Below are positions 1 through 5,604 of a stretch of 11,658 nt of DNA, in pieces. The notes beneath the pieces are model-generated. The model was given only the letters and a program-made list of their open reading frames with translations, did not search any database and was not told where the DNA came from. Source of the DNA: Propionibacteriales bacterium. Its GTDB lineage: Bacteria > Actinomycetota > Actinomycetes > Propionibacteriales > Propionibacteriaceae. Location of the stretch: positions 1 through 11,658 of the forward strand of contig JAKDKP010000017.1 of the NCBI GenBank assembly GCA_030453285.1, in the 5' to 3' direction. The position numbers were made by a program, and so were the translations under genes. The first letter of the stretch is position 1, and the number at the start of each line of letters is the position of its first letter.

Positions 1-2
1 AC

Positions 3-950
3 CTCACCGGCCCGCGCATCACCGGCCGCTTCGGCGTGCACTGGACCGACCTCGGCATCCCCGGCCGCTGCCCCGACGGCCGTACGTTCTATGTCTTCGG
101 CGACACGTTCGGGCCGGAATGGGGCGAGAACTGGCGTTCACCGGTCGGGCTGTGGTCCCGGACCACCGACCTCAATGCGGGGGTCCGGTTCTCCGGCACC
201 CCCGGCGGCCGGTTCGCGCGCCAGCTCATCCCGTACGAGCATGACAACAACAACATCTCCACCATCATCCCGTCGGATCTGATCACCCTCGGCGACACGA
301 TGTATCTGCACGCAGTCGTCAATCGGGGCTTCGGCAACGTGATCTGGTCGGGCATCTGGACCTCGAAGGACAACGGCGACACCTGGCAGGACTCCGGCGC
401 ACGTTTCCCGGCCGACAAGTACGGCGGACGGTGGCAGCTTGCCGCCTGGGATCTCGGCGATGACGGCTGGGTCTACGTCCTCACCTCGAAGTTCCTCCGG
501 GTGACGACGCCGATCCTGCATCGTGTCCGTCCCGAAGACATCACCAACCCCGATGCCTACGAACCGTGGGGTCGAGATGCCAATGGTGCTTGGGGCTGGG
601 GCAATCCGGCCGAGCCGGTGATCAACCGGATCACTGGTGAGGCGTCACTGCGGCAACTCGGCGATCGGTGGCTGCTGACGTGGTTCAGTCCCGAGGGCTA
701 CAGCGTCGAGGCGCAGGTTCTTGATCATCCGACCGACATCACCACGACCAAGATCATCACTCTGCTGCGTGGTGCCGACTGGGGCAAGGAGAGCAACATC
801 GCCGAGATCCCTCAGTTGTACGGGAGCTACATCATCCCCGGCTCGACACTGGCCGACACCCATCTGACCGTCTCCCAGTGGAACACCAACGACAACAGCC
901 TGTATCACGTGATGCAGTACCGCTTCCGCGGGCTTGATCAAGTCCGCTGA
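3..950 (+). CDS. DUF4185 / GH183-like secreted hydrolase, 5' partial
   Basis: The reading frame is open to the left edge (first complete codon at 3), so the start, and any signal peptide, lies outside; a GTG at 36 is internal. The 315 visible codons match DUF4185: an early 'TDLGIP' followed by 'FYVFGDTFG', then 'NISTIIPSDLI', 'TSKDNGDTWQDSG' and repeated beta-strand blades rich in W, G and D, typical of five-bladed propeller glycosidases. Some DUF4185 members have been shown to be endo-D-arabinanases (family GH183) acting on mycobacterial arabinan; the family is broad, so substrate is inference. The early Asp residues in 'HWTD' and 'FGDTF' are candidates for catalytic acids, as in related propeller enzymes. 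It ends with TGA at 948-950, just before a GC-rich inverted repeat and a convergent gene. Family confidence is high, function moderate. Confidence 0.85.
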   Translation, partial: LTGPRITGRFGVHWTDLGIPGRCPDGRTFYVFGDTFGPEWGENWRSPVGLWSRTTDLNAGVRFSGTPGGRFARQLIPYEHDNNNISTIIPSDLITLGDTMYLHAVVNRGFGNVIWSGIWTSKDNGDTWQDSGARFPADKYGGRWQLAAWDLGDDGWVYVLTSKFLRVTTPILHRVRPEDITNPDAYEPWGRDANGAWGWGNPAEPVINRITGEASLRQLGDRWLLTWFSPEGYSVEAQVLDHPTDITTTKIITLLRGADWGKESNIAEIPQLYGSYIIPGSTLADTHLTVSQWNTNDNSLYHVMQYRFRGLDQVR

Positions 951-989
951 CGCCGCTGCCTCACAGGTCTCGGCCCACCGGCAGCGGCG
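951..989. terminator. 10-bp inverted repeat between convergent genes
   Basis: CGCCGCTGCC (951-960) and GGCAGCGGCG (980-989) are perfect reverse complements separated by 19 bases. They begin immediately after the DUF4185 stop codon and precede the convergent redoxin stop by 15 bases. There is no T-tract on either strand. In a high-GC actinobacterium this could still serve as a bidirectional terminator or 3'-end stabiliser; that role is inferred from position and stem strength. Confidence 0.5.
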
Positions 990-1004
990 GGTGGGTCGAG
1001 GCCC

Positions 1005-1457
1005 TCAGGTCCTGTCCAGCTCCGACAGCGCCAGCCGTACCTCCACCGGGTCAGGGTTGGTGTGGAAGGTGCCGTTGATCTTGACCGTCGGCACGGTCTC
1101 GTCACCGTTGTTCGCGGCCTTCACCAGCGTCATCGCCTGGTCGTGGGCCCAGATGTTGGCCCACTCCGCCTTGGCGCCATCGGCCCCCAGCTCACGCTTC
1201 AACCGTGCGCAGTAGCCGCATCCCGGCCGCCAGAAGATCACCACCGGCGCGTCGTAGTTCGGTTCGGGTTGGTTGCGTGACTGCATTCTGGTGACCCATC
1301 TGCGGAAGGACTGCGTGAAGAGGATCGCCACCAGGATCGCCAGGCATCCGACGGTGACATCGAGCGGCTGACCGTTCCTGATGCCCAGGACGACGAGCAG
1401 GCCACCACAGATCACGAACAGCGCCTTCCAGGCGCCACCCAGCAGTCCTCCATGCAT
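1005..1457 (-). CDS. Membrane-anchored mycoredoxin/glutaredoxin-like protein
   Basis: A protein of 150 residues. Two hydrophobic segments (about 9-26 and 35-49) are followed by a basic stretch (FRRWVTRMQSRNQ) and then a compact thioredoxin-fold domain. The active site is C80-G-Y-C83 in 'FWRPGCGYCARLKREL', with the cis-proline loop 'TVPTV' at 121-125 and a 'NG' turn, as in actinobacterial mycoredoxins and glutaredoxins. The basic linker suggests that the redox domain faces the cytoplasm, where it would reduce mixed disulfides (mycothiol in actinobacteria) near the membrane; this role is inferred. The frame is open up to 1580, but that longer start would run through the divergent M16 gene. The ATG at 1457 fits because a TAGGGT -10-like box ends 7 nt before it, implying a leaderless mRNA. 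It is convergent with DUF4185. Confidence 0.85.
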   Translation of the reverse strand: MHGGLLGGAWKALFVICGGLLVVLGIRNGQPLDVTVGCLAILVAILFTQSFRRWVTRMQSRNQPEPNYDAPVVIFWRPGCGYCARLKRELGADGAKAEWANIWAHDQAMTLVKAANNGDETVPTVKINGTFHTNPDPVEVRLALSELDRT

Positions 1458-1470
1458 GGGCGCAACCCTA
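1458..1470 (-). promoter_or_regulatory. -10 box of leaderless redoxin promoter
   Basis: On the minus strand TAGGGT (1470-1465) matches the actinobacterial TANNNT -10 pattern and is followed by exactly 7 nt (TGCGCCC) before the ATG at 1457. Transcription would therefore start at or next to the start codon, and no Shine-Dalgarno is present. No convincing -35 hexamer is seen. Confidence 0.5.
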
Positions 1471-1502
1471 CCCGCCCGCGCCTGCCGGCCAGGCTGGCTC
1501 GC

Positions 1503-1515
1503 TACTGTGGACGGC
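1503..1515 (+). promoter_or_regulatory. -10 box of leaderless M16 operon promoter
   Basis: TACTGT (1503-1508) fits TANNNT and is separated by 7 nt (GGACGGC) from the ATG at 1516, with no Shine-Dalgarno. This mirrors the box of the divergent redoxin gene; the two -10 boxes are only 32 bp apart, so the promoters must share upstream DNA. No clear -35 element is seen. Confidence 0.5.
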
Positions 1516-2787
1516 ATGCCCGAAGCGTTGTCGTACCCGATCTCCGAACACACCCTGGACAATGGGTTGCGGGTGATCATCTCCCCCGATCCCGCGACGC
1601 CGACGGTGGCGGTGAACCTCTGGTACGACGTCGGCTCCCGTCACGAGGAGCCGGGCCGGACCGGCTTCGCCCACCTGTTCGAGCACCTGATGTTCCAGGG
1701 CTCGGCCGGTGTCGCCCCGGGTGATCACATCGAGGTGCTGCAGGCCAACGGTGCCTCGGTGAACGCCACCACGTGGTTCGATCGCACCAACTATTTCGAG
1801 GCGTTGCCTGCCGGTGGGCTTGACCTGGCCCTGTGGCTCGAGGCTGACCGGATGCACACCCTCGCCGTCACCGCCGAGAACTTCGAGACCCAACGTGAGG
1901 TGGTCAAGGAGGAGAAGCGGCAGCGGTACGACAACGTCCCGTACGGCGATGTGATGGAACGACTTGTTGCTCTCACCTTTCCCGCCAGCCATCCGTACGG
2001 CCACACCACGATCGGGTCGATGGCTGATCTTGACGCTGCCGCACTGACCGACGTGCAGGCATTCCATCGCCGCTACTACATGCCGGACAACGCCGTGCTG
2101 TCGATCGTCGGTGCGGTCGAGATCGACGCAGGCCTGGCCGCGGTCGAAAAGTACTTCGGGCACATCCCTGCCGGTGGTGCACCGGAGAAGTTGATCACTG
2201 CGGCTCTCGGTCCGATCGGTGACCTTCCCCGCGAGGAGACCTCCGGTGAGGTCCCGGCCGACGCGATCCACTTCAGTTGGCGACTGCCGGCCCGAGCCAC
2301 GGTCGAGTTCGACGCATGCGATCTGGCGATGACGGTGCTGGGACACGGCCAGACCTCTCGGGTCGAGCAATCCTTGGTGCGGCGCGGTGAGCTGGCTGAG
2401 TCGGCCAGCGCATCGACGATGGCGTTGATCGGGGGCAACAGCTTCGGACTGGCTCAGGCACGTGCCCGGGACGGGGTGCCCATTGAAAGGGTCGAGGAGG
2501 CCTACCTGGCCGAGGTGGACCGCCTCGCCGCCGATGGCCCCACCGAGGAGGAGCTGAATCGGGCGAAGGCAACCTTCGAACGGTACTGGCTGCAATCCTT
2601 GGCCAGCGTGGACTCACGGGCCGATGCGCTGAGCAATCACGCAATGCTCGACGGTGATCCCTCGGTGATCAACAATCGGATCGCTGCGGTCGACGCCATC
2701 GACGCCGATGCCGTACGAACAGCGGCCGCCACCCATCTGACGACCCCGCAGCGCGCGACCCTGATCCACCGCAAGGAGAACCGATGA
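1516..2787 (+). CDS. M16 family zinc metallopeptidase, catalytic subunit
   Basis: A 423-residue protein, the usual length for a two-domain half-size M16 peptidase. The inverted zinc motif HxxEH is intact as H53-LFE-H57 in 'GFAHLFEHLMFQG'. The downstream glutamate ligand is expected in 'REVVKEEKRQR' (Glu132 or Glu133, about 76 residues after H57). The 'NATTWFDRTNYFE' segment is also typical of the family. The C-terminal domain lacks the R...Y element that usually contacts substrate; that element is found in the next gene. The frame is open from 1381, but the ATG at 1516 is preferred because it gives the family N-terminus (TLDNGLRVI) and has a leaderless promoter box. No signal peptide is seen, so it is probably cytoplasmic. 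It overlaps the next gene by ATGA and so is translationally coupled. The specific substrate is unknown. Confidence 0.93.
   Translation: MPEALSYPISEHTLDNGLRVIISPDPATPTVAVNLWYDVGSRHEEPGRTGFAHLFEHLMFQGSAGVAPGDHIEVLQANGASVNATTWFDRTNYFEALPAGGLDLALWLEADRMHTLAVTAENFETQREVVKEEKRQRYDNVPYGDVMERLVALTFPASHPYGHTTIGSMADLDAAALTDVQAFHRRYYMPDNAVLSIVGAVEIDAGLAAVEKYFGHIPAGGAPEKLITAALGPIGDLPREETSGEVPADAIHFSWRLPARATVEFDACDLAMTVLGHGQTSRVEQSLVRRGELAESASASTMALIGGNSFGLAQARARDGVPIERVEEAYLAEVDRLAADGPTEEELNRAKATFERYWLQSLASVDSRADALSNHAMLDGDPSVINNRIAAVDAIDADAVRTAAATHLTTPQRATLIHRKENR
2773..2778 (+). promoter_or_regulatory. Shine-Dalgarno of second M16 gene
   Basis: AAGGAG lies 5 nt upstream of the ATG at 2784, inside the 3' end of the first M16 gene. 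It fixes the start that gives the 4-bp ATGA overlap. Confidence 0.75.
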
Positions 2788-4124
2788 CCAGCACTCCCGA
2801 ACGCCCCGTGGTGGCCGATCCAACTCCGTGGAGCTTTCCGATCCCGGTCCGCAGTCGGCTCGACAACGGCCTTGAGATCGCGGTGCACCACCTCCCCGGC
2901 CAGCACGTGATCTCGGCGACCCTGTTGCTGGATCACAGCACCGACGTCGAGCCCGCCGAGCAGGAGGGAGTGACCTCCATGGTCGGCCGGACCCTCACCG
3001 AAGGAACCAGGACTCATGCCGGTGAACGCTTCGGCGAGTTGTTGGCCAATGAGGGGGCCGCGATGGGTACGGCGGTTGGCACCGATGGCATCCAGGTCAT
3101 GATCGATGTGCCAGCTCCCCGTCTGGAAGCCGCCCTGGGGCTGCTGGCCGATGCCGTACGACGTCCTGCGCTGACCGACGACGACGTACGCCGCCAGGTG
3201 GCCCTGCGCCGCGCGGACATCGCGCAGGCCAAGGCGAACTCGGCGGCCACCGCCACCACGGAGTACCGCCGACGCATCATCGATCCGGCCCTGCGGGCGA
3301 GCCGTCCGGTCGGCGGTGAGGACGAGACGGTGGCCGCCATCACCGGCCGGGCTGTCCGCGACGTCCACGCATCCTCGTTCGGCCCCCTGCGGAGCACGCT
3401 GGTGATCGGCGGCGACTTCGCCACCGACCCGACGGCCTTGATCGACACCGTGTTCGGTGACTGGACCGGTGACGCAGGCCCGGCTGATCACCCCCGGACG
3501 ACGGGGGGCCCGCAGACGGCGGTGATCATCGACCGACCGGGTGCGGTGCAGGCCGACATTCGCCTGGGTGGTTGGTCGGTCGATCGGTACGACCCTCGTT
3601 GGCCAGCCCTGCGGGTGGCCGCGTACCCGATGGGGGGTTCATTCACGTCACGTCTGAATGGTCAGTTGCGCGAGGAGAAGGGCTACACGTACGGGGTCCA
3701 TCTGGTCTTCACTCCCCTGCGCTCGGGCGGCTACTTCACCGTGCAGGGATCGTTTCGGACCGATGTGGTCGGCGCCGCCCTGACCGAGGCGCGCGAGATC
3801 CTGCGCGTGGACGAGCGCCCCTTCACCAATGAGGAACTGCAGGCGGCCAAGAACTTCTTTGCCGGCGTCTCGCCCTTGCAGTACAGCACTGCCGACGCCG
3901 TGGTCGACCAGACCGTGCTGCAGCAGACGATGGATCTGCCCGACGACTACCTTGATCAGAATCTGACCAAGGTGCTCGCCGTCACCCCGGAACAGGCGAC
4001 CGACGCGTACAACTCCATCGTCGACGTCAACGAACTCACCCTCGTCCTGGTGGGTGATGCCGACGCCCTGTCGGCCGACGTGACGGCCGCCGGCTTCGAG
4101 GTGGAGGTCGTCACCAACGACTGA
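2784..4124 (+). CDS. M16 family protein, non-catalytic (substrate-binding) subunit
   Basis: A 446-residue M16 homologue with the standard 'SRLDNGLEIAV' N-terminus and two related domains. Where the zinc motif HxxEH should be, it reads 'EGVTSMVGRTLTEGT' (about 61-75) with no histidine, so it should not bind zinc. It does retain the C-terminal 'LREEKGYTYG' element (R296, Y301, Y303), the Arg/Tyr pair that M16 enzymes use to hold substrate. Together with the upstream gene this matches heterodimeric M16 peptidases such as mitochondrial processing peptidase and bacterial paired M16 proteins, in which one chain supplies zinc and the other the Arg/Tyr element. The 4-bp overlap with the upstream gene implies stoichiometric synthesis. 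The stop at 4122-4124 is only 7 nt from the end of a convergent ORF, leaving no room for a separate terminator. Confidence 0.92.
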   Translation: MTSTPERPVVADPTPWSFPIPVRSRLDNGLEIAVHHLPGQHVISATLLLDHSTDVEPAEQEGVTSMVGRTLTEGTRTHAGERFGELLANEGAAMGTAVGTDGIQVMIDVPAPRLEAALGLLADAVRRPALTDDDVRRQVALRRADIAQAKANSAATATTEYRRRIIDPALRASRPVGGEDETVAAITGRAVRDVHASSFGPLRSTLVIGGDFATDPTALIDTVFGDWTGDAGPADHPRTTGGPQTAVIIDRPGAVQADIRLGGWSVDRYDPRWPALRVAAYPMGGSFTSRLNGQLREEKGYTYGVHLVFTPLRSGGYFTVQGSFRTDVVGAALTEAREILRVDERPFTNEELQAAKNFFAGVSPLQYSTADAVVDQTVLQQTMDLPDDYLDQNLTKVLAVTPEQATDAYNSIVDVNELTLVLVGDADALSADVTAAGFEVEVVTND

Positions 4125-4131
4125 AGCCCCA

Positions 4132-4423
4132 TCATGCGAGGCCGCGCAGCGATCGGATCAGATGCTCGTGCTCCTCGGTGCTCTCGCTCGTTTCGTCGAG
4201 ATCGGCTCGAAGGCTGGTGCACACCGCCAGCTGTGCGACCCCATCATCGGGGTGGTCGCCCCGCCAGTAGTCCTCGCTCAACCACAGGGCAGCGGTCAAC
4301 ACAGCAACAGGCCATCGTCCAGGGCATGCTCCTTGCCCTGGCCTCTCACCGCCCCTTGTCCTGGTCGGATCGCACCCCTGGATGGGGGAACCCGTGGCCG
4401 CGACTTCCCGGCCACAACCTCCC
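4132..4423 (-). pseudogene. Degraded ORF downstream of the immunity-like gene
   Basis: No intact gene explains this stretch. On the minus strand a coding-like segment ends with TGA at 4134-4132 and contains 'LTAALWLSEDYWRG', 'DDGVAQLAVCTSL' and an acidic tail; it has sensible codon use. In that frame the only near start is a GTG at 4302 (56 codons) with no Shine-Dalgarno. Just upstream, a different minus frame reads 'GKEHALDDGLLL' and stops at about 4300, as if one base had been gained or lost there. The simplest reading is a frameshifted remnant, perhaps of a second immunity gene or of the tail of the gene before it. The small GTG ORF could instead be real. I recognise no family. Confidence 0.3.
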
Positions 4424-4951
4424 CTACGGCCCAGGTCGGCCCGGGGAGGCGCGGTGAATCCGGCCCAACTCGGCAGCCAGTGCAATGGCGCCGCGCTCGA
4501 CCTCATTGCCAAGCGGAGGTCTCCCCGTCTCTCCTGCAAATGCTTGGCGTACCTCGTCAAGGAAGACCAACGGTTCCAGGACGACAACGCTGCCCAAGGG
4601 CGGGCGATCCGGACGATCCTCATTGGCCATGTCGATGATGCCCTCACAGTAGGCATCCACGTAGTCCACACTCCGATCCAAGCTCAGCGCGTACGTAGGC
4701 ACCTCAATGGGCAGGCGGGGAAGGTTGTCCAACTCATTGACGGCGGCCATCAGTTCGGACCGGATGGATCTGTCCAGCTCTTCATGCATGAGAGCCACCA
4801 TCACCAGAGCGAGCAGGGTTCCGTCGGGCGACTCGTAGTACTGCGCCTGTGCCTCGATCAGAACGGCGACATCATCCCGTTCCTCGGAGTTCGAGCCGAG
4901 CAGACCGCGAAGCTGGTCTGCAACGCCTTCTTCTCCAACGCGCCAACTCAC
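4424..4951 (-). CDS. Putative immunity protein of a toxin-immunity pair
   Basis: A 175-residue acidic protein (about 32 D/E against 15 R, and no lysine), with no signal peptide or membrane segment, predicted mainly helical and cytoplasmic. I recognise no named family. The immunity assignment rests on context: its GTG start overlaps the stop of the toxin-like gene as GTGA, it has a strong Shine-Dalgarno inside that gene, and it is strongly acidic beside a basic partner, as in many toxin-immunity pairs. The last 15 or so residues (RASPGRPGP) are low-complexity and run into a region where other frames look coding, so the present C-terminus may result from a frameshift and the ancestral protein may have been longer. 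Confidence is high that it is a gene, moderate for the role. Confidence 0.6.
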   Translation of the reverse strand: MSWRVGEEGVADQLRGLLGSNSEERDDVAVLIEAQAQYYESPDGTLLALVMVALMHEELDRSIRSELMAAVNELDNLPRLPIEVPTYALSLDRSVDYVDAYCEGIIDMANEDRPDRPPLGSVVVLEPLVFLDEVRQAFAGETGRPPLGNEVERGAIALAAELGRIHRASPGRPGP

Positions 4952-5442
4952 AATATTCTCCCCTCATCAGGGTACGGCAATGGAATGTCATCGGGCCAAG
5001 GTATATGTGTCTTGTTCGCAAACGTTTCATCGTACTCGCCGGTCTCAGGATCTATTTGACGGCGCGGATCGTAGAGATTTCCATCTACATCTTCATAGAG
5101 ACGCCAGTGCTCCACTCGGTAAATCGGTCCGCGAGCTGCGTTGGTGCCCTTTGGTGCGACCGCGTCCCTGTCGTGGACACGCAGGCCATGCTTTCCCAGG
5201 TCATCTTCCCACGTGAACTGCACTCCTCTCGCGATATTCTCTGACCCCTTCATTGGTTTTCGTTCGGCTCCTGCCGGTACGCGATCCATCGGATTTTTGG
5301 TTCGCTTGGCTACACGCGCCGCCTGATACGCCTTCTCACGATTCGTCAGTGGCTTCGGAGGCTCGGACTTCTTCACCACGCGCAGCAAGGGATCCAGCAT
5401 CGTCCCGAAAATGCCACCGAGGGCACGCCGGCCCGGCGGCAT
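4948..5442 (-). CDS. Putative polymorphic-toxin C-terminal domain protein
   Basis: A 164-residue protein. Residues 1-65 are a basic, linker-like region (about 16 K/R against 5 D/E). Residues 67-150 form a compact domain with 'GVQFTWEDDLGKHGLRVHD', 'PKGTNAARGPIYRV', 'LYEDVDGNLYD' and a closing 'NKTHIPWP'. The pattern of W/HD, P-G-N-AA-GP-YR, DG-Y and THIP resembles C-terminal toxin domains at the ends of Rhs/WapA-type polymorphic toxins; I cannot name the family with certainty. Candidate catalytic residues are H90, D91, R109 and H146. It has no signal peptide and no Rhs, WXG or other delivery region, and the frame is closed by TGA at 5475-5473, so it is either a stand-alone toxin or the detached tip of a larger one. 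ATG 5442 has a good Shine-Dalgarno. GC is low compared with its neighbours, suggesting transfer. Confidence 0.6.
   Translation of the reverse strand: MPPGRRALGGIFGTMLDPLLRVVKKSEPPKPLTNREKAYQAARVAKRTKNPMDRVPAGAERKPMKGSENIARGVQFTWEDDLGKHGLRVHDRDAVAPKGTNAARGPIYRVEHWRLYEDVDGNLYDPRRQIDPETGEYDETFANKTHIPWPDDIPLPYPDEGRIL
4958..4965 (-). promoter_or_regulatory. Shine-Dalgarno of immunity-like gene
   Basis: GAGGGGAG on the minus strand lies 6 nt before the GTG at 4951 and inside the last codons of the toxin-like gene. It supports the GTG start and translational coupling. Confidence 0.65.
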
Positions 5443-5448
5443 CCTCAG

Positions 5449-5457
5449 CCCTCCCTC
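5449..5457 (-). promoter_or_regulatory. Shine-Dalgarno of toxin-like gene
   Basis: GAGGGAGGG on the minus strand ends 6 nt before the ATG at 5442. It supports that ATG as a functional start and argues against the ORF being only a dead fragment. Confidence 0.55.
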
Positions 5458-5588
5458 GGAGGAGCGGCGGGATCACGGCCCGAGAAGGTCGCGCGGGTGT
5501 TGATCATGGTGAGTGCACGCTAGCAAGGCGGGCATGGTCTCCGCAGAAGTCCTGTGGAAAACTCCGAAGCGACCCCGGCGGAGGAACT

Positions 5589-5604
5589 GGGTCAGCGCTG
5601 ACCC
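5589..5604. repeat. 16-bp perfect palindrome over the UPF0182 stop codon
   Basis: GGGTCAGCGCTGACCC is fully self-complementary. It spans the last codons and TGA stop (5594-5592) of the UPF0182 gene. As RNA it could fold into a 6-bp stem with a GCGC loop, but no T-tract follows. It may be a weak terminator or a protein-binding site. The gap from here to the toxin-like gene (5443-5591) otherwise holds only a roughly 20-codon mini-ORF (ATG at about 5507) ending 2 nt before the toxin ATG. Confidence 0.4.

Noticed and set aside
1458..1580. N-terminal extension of the redoxin to ATG 1580
   Set aside because: It would overlap the start of the divergent M16 gene and adds 41 residues with no redoxin character; the ATG at 1457 has a matching promoter box.
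1468..2595. 375-codon minus-strand ORF antisense to the first M16 gene
   Set aside because: Low-complexity H/R/G/V composition, no motif, lies entirely opposite a gene with an intact zinc motif.
2637..3491. 284-codon minus-strand ORF across both M16 genes
   Set aside because: Shadow of high-GC coding sequence; no start signal and no recognisable domain.
4382..5244. Plus-strand ORFs across the toxin-immunity region
   Set aside because: The minus-strand pair has Shine-Dalgarno sites, a GTGA overlap and domain-like composition; the plus frames have none of these.
5553..5561. DnaA-box-like TTTTCCACA (minus strand)
   Set aside because: A single near-match, with no clustering, dnaA or dnaN genes or AT-rich stretch; most likely chance.
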